From Alcanivorax sp. (lineage in GTDB: Bacteria > Pseudomonadota > Gammaproteobacteria > Pseudomonadales > Alcanivoracaceae), in assembly GCA_022449455.1 (NCBI GenBank), contig JAKUPL010000018.1:28161-92160 (forward strand): DNA of 64,000 nucleotides, in the 5' to 3' direction. The position numbers were made by a program, and so were the translations under genes. This document shows positions 8,794-16,644 of the stretch, in pieces. The notes beneath the pieces are model-generated. The model was given only the letters and a program-made list of their open reading frames with translations, ran no database searches and was not told the origin of the DNA. Positions within the stretch are counted from its first letter, which is position 1, and each line of letters starts with the position of its first letter.

Positions 8794-8806
8794 GATTGTA
8801 AAATGT

Positions 8807-10597
8807 TCAAATATTGTCCAGGGAGGACCGGAACAGGGGCGGCATGGGGCAATCCAGCAGCGCGCAGAGGGCACGCAGCAGTTCGGCTTCCGCCACCTGG
8901 ACCTGCCCGTCGGAGAGCACCAGATCAGCGGCGGCGTCGATCAGCGGCGCCTTCAGCAGTGGCGTCAGCCGGGTCAGGCGGTCCACGGCGGTCTGCAGGC
9001 GCGGCGGCCCGCAGCGGTCCGGCGGCAGCAGCAGACGGCCCGGCGGCAGCAGCCCGTGGGTGGCGCGCTGGAAGGCGGCCAGGGCGGTGGTGCGGGCGGA
9101 ATCGCCGGCCCAGGCCAGCACCGAGAACACCACCTGGATTTCGTTGGCCACCGCGCTCAGACGATGAATTTCCAGACCCGGCAGGCGCCGTTTCGGTGGC
9201 GTCAGCGCCTGTCGGGCGATGGCCGCCAGCGCCCGGCACAGCAGGTCGTCCTGGCCCCGGTGCCGGGTGATCGCCTGCAATTGGGCGACGATCACCGGGC
9301 GGCGGCGCTCCGGCGCCTGGCGCAGGGTGGCCACCGCCAGGTCCAGCAGTGGCAGACGCAGCCGCGTGCCCAGGCCGCGCACCTGCTCCACCAGGGCGCC
9401 CCGGCGGCCGCGGCGCAGCGCCGGCGGCGGTGGCGTAGCGCCCAGCACCAGGGCGTAGAGCACGCATTCGGCGCCTTCCTGGGTGTGCAGCGCCCGCTGC
9501 AGATCGTCGGGAATGCTGGCCAGTAGCGAACGCGCATAGCCCAGGTTGGCCGCGTCCAGATGTCCCACCCGCGCGGACGCCGCCGATGACGGCGCCCGGG
9601 CCTGGCGGGCGCGCGCCCGGGCCCGCACCGGCCAGTCCGCGCCCAGGGCGCGCAGCCGCTGATCCAGGCTCGGGTGGGTGGCGAGCAGGCGCCGCCAGCG
9701 CAGCCCCAGGGTTTCGGCGAAGGCCATGTGGCTGAGGTCCTCCGCGTGCGGGCTGCGCAGGTGCGAGCCCTCCTGGCGAATCTTGATCAGGGCCCCGGCC
9801 AGGCCGGCGGGCTGGCGGGTGAACTGCACCGCGCTGGCGTCCGCCAGCCGTTCCCGCTGGCGGGAGATGGCGGCCTTGATCAGCCGCCCGAAGAACAGGC
9901 CGGCAAAGCCGATCGCCATCAGCAGCACGCCGCCCAGGGCGAACAGCGGCAGGCCCCGGCGGTGGCCGTCGCCGGTGGTCGCGTGCAGCAGGAACTCGCC
10001 CACCTTGCCGATCGCCAGTACCCCGGCCAGGGCGGCCAGCAGGCGCAGATTCAAGCGCATGTCCGCGTTCAGAATATGGCTGAATTCGTGGGCCACCACG
10101 CCCTGCAGTTCGTCCCGGCTGAGGCGCTCCAGAGCGCCCCGCGTCACTACCAGAACGGTGCTGGAGGGCGTCAGCCCGGCCACCAGGGCGTTGATGCCGT
10201 CCTCGCGCTCCAGCACATAGGTACGTGGCGGCACGGTGCCGGCGGCCAGGCTCATTTCTTCCACCACTTGCAGCAGGCGCCGGTGGCGGGCGTCGCGGGG
10301 CTGGGCGGGCACTTCCCGGGCGCCCAGCAGTCGCGCCAGGGCCGGGCCGCCCTCGCGCAATTGCCAAGCCTTGCGCAGGGATCCGCCGATCAGCACCGCC
10401 AGGGTGGCGGCGGTGAGCGCCAGGCCGGCGTTGCTGAGCAGCCAGTCGCGCCAGGAAAGAGCCGGGTGCAGCCAGCGGCCGATCAGCCAGGCGCAGAGAT
10501 TGACGGCGGCGGTCACCGCCGCCAGCGCCGCCAGGAAATACCCCACCAGCAGCACCGTGCGCCGCCGGGCCCGCGCCTGATGATCGAAGAAGTCCAT
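8807..10597 (-). CDS. M48 family membrane metalloprotease
   Basis: A 596-residue protein with two N-terminal membrane helices (about 15-38 and 52-72), then a zinc peptidase domain whose active site HEFSH is at residues 170-174, then two further helices (about 193-208 and 222-245) as in HtpX/Ste24-type enzymes. The C-terminal 250 residues are a long Ala/Leu-rich helical extension without a recognised family, so the protein is about twice the size of HtpX. It follows a lemA gene by ten bases on the same strand; LemA-M48 pairs are common and suggest a joint envelope quality-control role. Confidence 0.88.
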   Translation of the reverse strand: MDFFDHQARARRRTVLLVGYFLAALAAVTAAVNLCAWLIGRWLHPALSWRDWLLSNAGLALTAATLAVLIGGSLRKAWQLREGGPALARLLGAREVPAQPRDARHRRLLQVVEEMSLAAGTVPPRTYVLEREDGINALVAGLTPSSTVLVVTRGALERLSRDELQGVVAHEFSHILNADMRLNLRLLAALAGVLAIGKVGEFLLHATTGDGHRRGLPLFALGGVLLMAIGFAGLFFGRLIKAAISRQRERLADASAVQFTRQPAGLAGALIKIRQEGSHLRSPHAEDLSHMAFAETLGLRWRRLLATHPSLDQRLRALGADWPVRARARARQARAPSSAASARVGHLDAANLGYARSLLASIPDDLQRALHTQEGAECVLYALVLGATPPPPALRRGRRGALVEQVRGLGTRLRLPLLDLAVATLRQAPERRRPVIVAQLQAITRHRGQDDLLCRALAAIARQALTPPKRRLPGLEIHRLSAVANEIQVVFSVLAWAGDSARTTALAAFQRATHGLLPPGRLLLPPDRCGPPRLQTAVDRLTRLTPLLKAPLIDAAADLVLSDGQVQVAEAELLRALCALLDCPMPPLFRSSLDNI

Positions 10598-10607
10598 GGT
10601 GGGAGGG

Positions 10608-11195
10608 TCAGAAGGCGACGTGGACCGCGCGGCGCGCTTCCGGATCCTCGATGTCCAGCAAGGCGGCTTCCTTGAACGGTCCGAAGAAGCCGCTCACCGC
10701 GTTATGGGGGAACTGCTCCCGGTAGGTGTTGTAGCGCATTACCGCGTCATTGAAAGCCTGGCGGGCGAAGCCGATGCGGTTCTCGGTGGCGGCCAGTTCC
10801 TCCATCAGGTCGGCCATGGCGCGGTCGGCTTTCAACTCCGGATAGTTTTCGCTCACCGCCAGCAACCGCGACAGGCTGCCGGAGAGGATCGATTCAGCGC
10901 GGCCCAGGCGGTCCACGGCGGCGCCGTCGTCCGGCCGCTCGGCGGCGTCGCGGCGGGCGCCTTCGGCCTGGTTGCGCGCTTCGGTGACCCGCGTCAGGGT
11001 GTCGCGCTCATGGTCCAGATAGGCCTTGGCGGTGCTCACCAGATTGGGAATCAGATCGTGGCGGCGCTGCAGCTGCACGTCGATCTGCGCGAAGGCGTTT
11101 CTGAAGCGGTTGCGCAGGCTGACCAGGCGATTGTAGATCGCCACCAGATAGATCAGCCCGGCGATGATGACGGCGAAGAACAGCCAGGTACCCAT
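10608..11195 (-). CDS. LemA family protein
   Basis: A 195-residue LemA protein: one N-terminal membrane helix (residues 4-22) followed by a long helical bundle. The signatures YNRLVSLRNRFRNAFAQIDV and RRHDLIPNLVSTAKAYLDHE are diagnostic. Function of LemA proteins is not settled; this one is first in a two-gene unit with the M48 protease. A second LemA is encoded at 39.8 kb next to TPM-domain genes. Confidence 0.9.
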   Translation of the reverse strand: MGTWLFFAVIIAGLIYLVAIYNRLVSLRNRFRNAFAQIDVQLQRRHDLIPNLVSTAKAYLDHERDTLTRVTEARNQAEGARRDAAERPDDGAAVDRLGRAESILSGSLSRLLAVSENYPELKADRAMADLMEELAATENRIGFARQAFNDAVMRYNTYREQFPHNAVSGFFGPFKEAALLDIEDPEARRAVHVAF

Positions 11196-11285
11196 GTTTC
11201 CCCCTTTCCCCTGCCGGGTCGGCTTGACCGTGCTTAACGTTACTGCAAGCGCTGGTCCCTGGCTATTGGCGCGATGACGATCGCG

Positions 11286-12224
11286 TCACGGTTGCAGAGG
11301 ATGCAGCGGCAGGTAGTGATCCACCAGCAGGGCGGTGAACAGCACGAACAGATAGACGATGGAATAACCAAAGGTCTTCATCGGCAGCTTGGGGTTGCTG
11401 CTGAAGCGCAGCCGCACCGCGTGCACCAGGAAAATGCCACTGAGGATCACCGCGCTGACCAGATAGATCAGCCCGCTCATGCCGGTCAGATAGGGCAGCA
11501 GCGAACAGATGAACAGCAAAATGGTGTAGTACAGCACCGACTCCCGGGTAAAGGGGATGCCGTGGGTCACCGGCAGCATCGGCACGTCCGCCTTGGCGTA
11601 CTCGTCGGCGCGGTGGATCGCCAGCGCCCAGAAGTGCGGCGGTGTCCATACGAAGATGATCAGCACCAGCAGCCAGGCGTAGGGGTCCAGGGAGTTGGTT
11701 ACCGCCGCCCAGCCGAGCAGCGGCGGAATGGCGCCGGCGATGCCGCCGATCACGATGTTCTGCGGCGTGGCGCGTTTCAGGTAGAGGGTATAGACGAAGG
11801 CATAGCCGACGAAGCCGAACAGGGTCAGCCCGGCGGTCAGCGGATTGACCAGAAAATAGAGCATCGCCATGGAGGCCAGCGCCAGCAGCACCGCGAAGGT
11901 CACCGCCGCCTTTGGCGAGATCTTGCCGGCCACCAGTGGGCGTTTCTCGGTGCGCTTCATGATGGCGTCGATCTTCTGATCCATGATCTGGTTGATCGCC
12001 GCCGACGCCATCATCGCCAGGGACAGCCCCACGAAGGCGGGGATGAAGATGTCCAGGGGCACCATGCCCGGCGGGTCGGTGGCCAGGAACATGCCGGCCA
12101 CGGCGGTGACCATCAGCAGCATCACCACGCCGGGTTTGGTCAGCGCCAGATAGTCGCGCCAGCCCGGCGTCGGGCGTTCACGCGACTCCGGCGGGGCGCT
12201 CATGGTCTTGTCGTTCGCGCTCAT
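11286..12224 (-). CDS. ctaB: Protoheme IX farnesyltransferase (heme O synthase)
   Basis: A 312-residue UbiA-superfamily membrane prenyltransferase that converts heme B to heme O, the precursor of heme A for cytochrome oxidase. The prenyl-diphosphate binding motif is NQIMDQKIDAIMKRTEKRPL and a second acidic loop lies at HRADEYAKADVPMLP. About nine helices are evident. It is the last gene of the oxidase assembly run, 27 bp after the heme A synthase gene. Confidence 0.95.
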   Translation of the reverse strand: MSANDKTMSAPPESRERPTPGWRDYLALTKPGVVMLLMVTAVAGMFLATDPPGMVPLDIFIPAFVGLSLAMMASAAINQIMDQKIDAIMKRTEKRPLVAGKISPKAAVTFAVLLALASMAMLYFLVNPLTAGLTLFGFVGYAFVYTLYLKRATPQNIVIGGIAGAIPPLLGWAAVTNSLDPYAWLLVLIIFVWTPPHFWALAIHRADEYAKADVPMLPVTHGIPFTRESVLYYTILLFICSLLPYLTGMSGLIYLVSAVILSGIFLVHAVRLRFSSNPKLPMKTFGYSIVYLFVLFTALLVDHYLPLHPLQP

Positions 12225-12251
12225 GGTGGCTCCCTCTCGGCCTGATCTGGA

Positions 12252-13331
12252 CTAATCCCGGGGCGGCCCGTCCGGGCCCCGCGGATGACGGGCCGCGCAT
12301 TTTACGTTGATGGCGCGGATAAAGAGTACCAGCGATATCAGCAGCAGCACCGCCACGAAGTTGTGCGACACCGCCACCCACAGCGGCACCGAGAACACCA
12401 CGTTGCTGATGCCCAGGGTGATCTGCAACGCCAGCAGGCCCAGGATCGCCAGGCCGAAGTTGCGGAAGAACACGCTGCGCGCCCGGGTCAGGATGCGCCC
12501 CACCAGCAGCAGCACCATCAACGTCACCAGCAGGGCGCCGAAGCGGTGCAGCACGTGGATGGTGGTGCGCGCGTCGTTCTGCAGCACGCCGAACTCGTAG
12601 TCCGGCTTGTCGTGCTCATGGCCCCAGAACACGAAGGCGTCCTCGAAATTGATGTGCTCCACCCAGCCGTCCTCGCAGATCGGCAGCTCGGTGCACACCA
12701 CCGCGGCGTAGTTGGCGGTGGTCCAGCCGCCCAGGGCGATCTGCAGCACCACCGCCGCCAGGCTCAGCCCGCCCAGGGTCTTCAGGCTGCGCACGTCGCA
12801 ATCGTTGAGAAAGCGCGGCCAGCGGTACAGGCGGGCGGTGAGCAGGGCCAGCAGCGTCAGGGTGGTGAAGCCGCCGAGCAGATGCAGCATCACGATGGTG
12901 GGCTGCAGCCCCATGGTGACGGTCCACATGCCGAGGATGCCCTGGAAGATCACCAGCGCCACCAGAAACAGGGGCAGCTTGAGCGGCTGCTTTTCGCGCT
13001 TGCGGTTGACCACGCTGAGGCCGGCGATGATCAGGATCAGCAACCCCAGGGTGGAGGCGAAATAGCGGTGCACCATCTCCGGAACGGTTTTGTGCGCCTC
13101 GCGCAGCTCGCCGGGGTTGGTGGCGTTCTGTTCATTGACGTGCGCGATGGCCTTGCGCACGTCCAGGTGCCCGTAGCAGCCGGGCCAGTCCGGGCAGCCC
13201 AGGCCGGCGTCGGAGAGCCGGGTCCAGGCGCCCAGAATGATCACGCCGGCGGCCAGGATCAGCGCCAGCACGGCCACGCGGCGCAGCCAGATTTGCGAGG
13301 AAGTCAAAGGTTGCCGGGGTTCGGGATGCAT
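12252..13331 (-). CDS. ctaA: Heme A synthase (COX15/CtaA)
   Basis: A 359-residue, eight-helix membrane protein that oxidises the C8 methyl of heme O to a formyl group. The conserved stretch LGAWTRLSDAGLGCPDWPGCYGH includes the characteristic cysteine pair, and the four heme-ligand histidines are in MVHRYFAS, HLLGGF, LHRFGA and VSHNF. It lies between the Sco-like protein gene and ctaB, as in many proteobacterial cox clusters. Confidence 0.95.
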   Translation of the reverse strand: MHPEPRQPLTSSQIWLRRVAVLALILAAGVIILGAWTRLSDAGLGCPDWPGCYGHLDVRKAIAHVNEQNATNPGELREAHKTVPEMVHRYFASTLGLLILIIAGLSVVNRKREKQPLKLPLFLVALVIFQGILGMWTVTMGLQPTIVMLHLLGGFTTLTLLALLTARLYRWPRFLNDCDVRSLKTLGGLSLAAVVLQIALGGWTTANYAAVVCTELPICEDGWVEHINFEDAFVFWGHEHDKPDYEFGVLQNDARTTIHVLHRFGALLVTLMVLLLVGRILTRARSVFFRNFGLAILGLLALQITLGISNVVFSVPLWVAVSHNFVAVLLLISLVLFIRAINVKCAARHPRGPDGPPRD

Positions 13332-13364
13332 GTGTCGAAACCTGTAGGGATAGCGGGCGCCGCC

Positions 13365-13976
13365 TCAGATCAGCGAGCCCTTCAAGGTACGTTCAAGATC
13401 CAGGCGGATGTTTTCCGCCTCCTCCAGAGTGGCGTCCATGTCCTCGTGGGTGGGGTAGCGCAGAAAGATCTGGCCGTCCGGGCTGACCACGAAAATATCG
13501 CCCACGGCGTCGCCGCCGGCGTCTTCGTAGGCCGGTGCCAGCGCCGCCTTGACGGTGCCGGCGTCGCCCCGTGTTTCCACCATGCCGGCGGCCTGATCGT
13601 CCAGAAAGCCGCGCAGGTCCTCGGACGCCGGCGCAGTGAGTACCACCACCCGGCGCAACCGTTCCATGTTCTCGCCCAGGGTGCGTTGCACCTGGCGCAT
13701 CTGATAGTAAAGGCCGTTCTTGCAGGCCCGGTCGCAGTCCGGGCCGGCCACGTACAGCAGGCTCCACAGCCCCTGGGTGTCGGCATCGTCGTAGGGTTCG
13801 CCGTCGGCGTCTTGCAGCTCCAGCGCCGCGATCTGCACGTGGGGGATGATCAGCTGGCCCTTGTTTTCCCGGGGCAGTGACCAGGGGTCCACGAAATAGC
13901 GTCCGACGATGAAGAACACGATAAAGGGGCCGACGATGGCCAGCAGGGTCAGCCTGTTTTTAAGACGTGGCGACAT
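13365..13976 (-). CDS. Membrane-anchored Sco-like protein of the oxidase cluster
   Basis: A 203-residue protein with one N-terminal helix (residues 9-27) and a periplasmic thioredoxin-like domain. A CxxxC pair (C81, C85, in GPDCDRACKN) resembles the copper-binding motif of Sco1/SenC proteins, and VVSPDGQIFLRYP matches the later part of that fold. The protein is divergent from canonical Sco, and the distal copper-ligand histidine is not obvious. Location between surf1 and ctaA suggests a role in copper delivery or redox preparation of CuA; this is inference. Confidence 0.75.
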   Translation of the reverse strand: MSPRLKNRLTLLAIVGPFIVFFIVGRYFVDPWSLPRENKGQLIIPHVQIAALELQDADGEPYDDADTQGLWSLLYVAGPDCDRACKNGLYYQMRQVQRTLGENMERLRRVVVLTAPASEDLRGFLDDQAAGMVETRGDAGTVKAALAPAYEDAGGDAVGDIFVVSPDGQIFLRYPTHEDMDATLEEAENIRLDLERTLKGSLI

Positions 13977-13982
13977 GATGTT

Positions 13983-14714
13983 TCAGTGATCCGGTCGGGG
14001 GCGCCGGCGGAAATGGGCGACCAGGTACATGATCAGGGCGGCCAGACCCAGCCCCAGCCACTGCAGCGCGTAGGCCTGGTGGCGTTCCGGGCTGATCGCC
14101 GCCGTGATGTCCTGCCAGGGCCTTGGCAGCACGGGGGCATCGCCCAGGGGCTGTTCGGGCGGCACCCGAATCTCGAAGGGCGCCAATTCTAACCCAAGTC
14201 GGCGCCCGATGGCTTCAAAATCCACCTTCTGCACCCGCAGCGGCCATTGGTGCTCCGCCAGTGGGGTGTCCTTGAGCACCAGGGCGCGGGCGTCCGGCTG
14301 GTAGAGCGTGCCGGTCACCGTCACCGCGCCGCTCACCGGCGTCACCTCGGGCAGCGTGGCGCGGTCGGCGCCTCGGGGCAGCCAGCCCCGGTTGATCAGC
14401 ACCCAGCGGCCATCGTCGGCGCGCAGCGGGCTGAGCAGATAATAGCCGGCCACGCCCTGGTAGGTGCGGTTGTCCAGCAGCACCGGGTGGTCGTTGTCGA
14501 TCTCGCCGTGTACCCGCACCGGCAGGTGCTGGCGGTCGTCGCGGCGCAGCGCCTCGGCCAGGCTCACCGGGGCGGCGTGGGCCTTGGTCGCCTGGTCGGC
14601 CAGCCAGGCGCGTTTCTCGCCGGCGCGCTGCCATTGCCACCAGGACAGGCTCAGACACACCGCGACCACCGTGAGCGTGAGCAGCAGGCCAAGGGGGGAA
14701 AAGCGCCTCTTCAT
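13983..14714 (-). CDS. SURF1 family cytochrome oxidase assembly protein
   Basis: A 243-residue protein with two membrane helices at the ends (about 8-26 and 213-232) and a periplasmic loop between them, the SURF1 layout. Family motifs LSWWQWQRAGEKRAWL near the N-terminus, the central VLLDNRTYQGVAGYYLLSPL and VLINRGWLPRG, and HQAYALQWLGLGLAAL at the C-terminus are present. SURF1 helps insert heme A into subunit I. It is divergent from the twin-TM gene at 14815. Confidence 0.93.
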   Translation of the reverse strand: MKRRFSPLGLLLTLTVVAVCLSLSWWQWQRAGEKRAWLADQATKAHAAPVSLAEALRRDDRQHLPVRVHGEIDNDHPVLLDNRTYQGVAGYYLLSPLRADDGRWVLINRGWLPRGADRATLPEVTPVSGAVTVTGTLYQPDARALVLKDTPLAEHQWPLRVQKVDFEAIGRRLGLELAPFEIRVPPEQPLGDAPVLPRPWQDITAAISPERHQAYALQWLGLGLAALIMYLVAHFRRRPRPDH

Positions 14715-14814
14715 CTTTCACTCGCTGGGGTGGCGGCTACAATGGGCGCGTATTGTACCCGACCGGGTTCGCACGTCGAGGCAATGCCGCCCGGCGTTGG
14801 CTAAGGAGAAACAT

Positions 14815-15063
14815 ATGTGGTGGGTGAAGCTGATCGTCATCGTGCTGTTGATCGCGGCGGTGGCCTCCCTGGGCAAGGCGCTGATGTCGCTGGTGCGCGG
14901 CCAGGGCAAGGACGGCAAGACCATGCGCGCGCTCGCCTGGCGGGTGGGTTTCTCGGCGGCGGTGTTCCTGTTCATTCTGCTGAGCATGATGATGGGCTGG
15001 ATCCAGCCCCACGACGTCAACCCGGGCCAGCGCTACGGGGAGCCCATCGAACAGGCGCAGTAA
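14815..15063 (+). CDS. Twin transmembrane protein (DUF2909)
   Basis: An 82-residue protein with two membrane helices (about residues 4-20 and 42-62), matching the DUF2909 twin-TM family often found inside cox clusters. The start has a clear site, TAAGGAGAAACAT, before the ATG. It is the only plus-strand gene within the oxidase region and ends eight bases before a strong bidirectional terminator. Role unknown; context suggests oxidase assembly or stability. Confidence 0.85.
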   Translation: MWWVKLIVIVLLIAAVASLGKALMSLVRGQGKDGKTMRALAWRVGFSAAVFLFILLSMMMGWIQPHDVNPGQRYGEPIEQAQ

Positions 15064-15070
15064 AGGCCGA

Positions 15071-15109
15071 AAACAAAAAGCCCCGGCTTGTGACCGGGGC
15101 TTTTTGTTT
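15071..15109. terminator. Strong bidirectional intrinsic terminator
   Basis: A 16-bp perfect stem (arms at 15071-15086 and 15094-15109, core GCCCCGG/CCGGGGC) with a seven-base loop and a T-run on each strand. It separates the plus-strand twin-TM gene from the minus-strand coxC and would stop both transcripts. Confidence 0.92.
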
Positions 15110-15127
15110 CCAGGGTGGTCGGCGGGG

Positions 15128-16009
15128 TTACAGCCAGTACACCACCACGAAAAGGAACAGCCAGACCACGTCCACGAAGTGCCAGTACCAGGCCCCCGCT
15201 TCCCAGGCGAAATTGTTTTCCGCGTCGAAGTGGCCCTTGATCACACGCAGCAGCGTGACGAACAGGAAGATGGTGCCGATGGTCACGTGGGCGCCGTGGA
15301 ACCCGGTCAGCAGGAAGAACAGGCTGCCGTAGATGCCGGCGTGCAGGGTCAGCCCCATTTCCACGTAGGCGTGGTGGTATTCCCAGGCCTGCAGGCCCAG
15401 GAAGATCGCGCCCAGCAGCACGGTGGCCGCCTGGAAACCGATCAGCCGGCCGCGCTTGCCTTCCAGCAGAGCGTGGTGGGCGATGGTCAGGGTCACGGAG
15501 CTGGTCAGCAGGATGGCGGTGTTGATCGCCGGCAGGCCCCAGGCACCCATGGCCTGGGTGGTGGTGCCGTCCGGGGTCTTGATCAGCGGCCACATGGCCT
15601 GGAAGTTCGGCCACAGCAGTTCATGGGTCATGGCGTTGCTGCCGGCGCCGCCCAGCCACGGCACGATCAGCCAGCGGGTGTAGAACAGGGCGCCGAAGAA
15701 GGCACCGAAGAACATTACCTCGGAGAAGATGAACCACAGCATGCCCTGGCGGTAGGAAATGCCCAGCTGCTTGCTGTGCAGACCGCCCACGGATTCCTTG
15801 ATGGTGTCACGCCACCAGATGGCGATCACCAGCCACAGGGTGGCCAGGCCGAAGAAGAACAGCGGCATCCCCCAGCTGCCCTCGAACTTGTCCGGGGCGG
15901 TGCTCTGCTGGATAAAGTGGGCGCCGCCCACGGCGGTCATGAACAGCCCGACCGAAGCCGCCAGGGGCCAGGGGCTGCTCTCGGGTACGTAATACTTCTC
16001 AGTAGCCAT
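15128..16009 (-). CDS. coxC: Cytochrome c oxidase subunit III
   Basis: A 293-residue seven-helix subunit of the aa3-type oxidase. Recognisable segments are YYVPESSPWP at the start, FSEVMFFGAFFGALFYTRW, LLTSSVTLTIAHHALL, GFHGAHVTIGTIFL and the terminal WHFVDVVWLFLFVVVYWL. The ATG at 16009 follows AGGAGACTTTTTCAA. It ends just before the shared terminator. The conserved glutamate of TM3 (SEVMFF) is present. Confidence 0.97.
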   Translation of the reverse strand: MATEKYYVPESSPWPLAASVGLFMTAVGGAHFIQQSTAPDKFEGSWGMPLFFFGLATLWLVIAIWWRDTIKESVGGLHSKQLGISYRQGMLWFIFSEVMFFGAFFGALFYTRWLIVPWLGGAGSNAMTHELLWPNFQAMWPLIKTPDGTTTQAMGAWGLPAINTAILLTSSVTLTIAHHALLEGKRGRLIGFQAATVLLGAIFLGLQAWEYHHAYVEMGLTLHAGIYGSLFFLLTGFHGAHVTIGTIFLFVTLLRVIKGHFDAENNFAWEAGAWYWHFVDVVWLFLFVVVYWL

Positions 16010-16038
16010 TTGAAAAAGTCTCCTGTACAACCGGGCCG

Positions 16039-16623
16039 TTACTGGGCGACCGCATTGTTGTTAATCACGGTGTCGTTGGTGGCGGCGACCCGGTCGGTCA
16101 CGTCGAATATCGTGTACGACAATGTCAACGTGGTGATGTGGTCCGGCAGCTCCGGGTCCAGATAGAAGATCATCGGCATTTCCTTGCGCTCCCCGGCCCC
16201 CAGGGTCTGCTGGTCAAAGCAGAAGCACTGGGTTTTGTGCAGGTAGCGCGCCGCTTCCCCGGGGGTCACGGACGGAATGCTCTGGGTGACGATCTGGCTG
16301 GTCTTCGGATTGCTGGCGTAGAAATTCACCAGGGTGATTTCCCCCGGATGCACCTTCACCCGACGGGTGGCGGACATGAAGTCCCCGTTCACGCCCTGGC
16401 CCCGCTGGGTGATGAATTCCACGGTCACGGTGCGGTCTTCCACGGTCCGTGCCGGACCCTCGGTGCTCGCCGTCGACGAGGTCTTTCCATTCAAACCGGT
16501 GATGTCACAGATCACGTCGTAGAACGGCACCATGGCGAACGCGAACCCGAACATCGCCAGCGCCCAGATCAGGAGCTTGCGCAGGGTGCGCTTGTTGCGA
16601 TGTTCAAGGCTGTCGTGACTCAT
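16039..16623 (-). CDS. ctaG: Cytochrome c oxidase assembly protein CtaG/Cox11
   Basis: A 194-residue protein with a single N-terminal helix (about 16-38) and a periplasmic immunoglobulin-like copper-binding domain. The Cox11 copper motif CFCFDQQTL is present near residue 132, and YDVICDITGLNGKT follows the helix. It delivers copper to the CuB site of subunit I. It lies between coxA and coxC with gaps of 21 and 29 bp, so it belongs to the structural operon. Confidence 0.95.
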   Translation of the reverse strand: MSHDSLEHRNKRTLRKLLIWALAMFGFAFAMVPFYDVICDITGLNGKTSSTASTEGPARTVEDRTVTVEFITQRGQGVNGDFMSATRRVKVHPGEITLVNFYASNPKTSQIVTQSIPSVTPGEAARYLHKTQCFCFDQQTLGAGERKEMPMIFYLDPELPDHITTLTLSYTIFDVTDRVAATNDTVINNNAVAQ

Positions 16624-16644
16624 GGCGCCGTTATCCGTGATCCG

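Noticed and set aside
9301..9450. Frameshift or fusion suspected in the long C-terminal part of the M48 protease
   Set aside because: The frame is continuous with consistent codon use to the stop; a lineage-specific extension explains it better.
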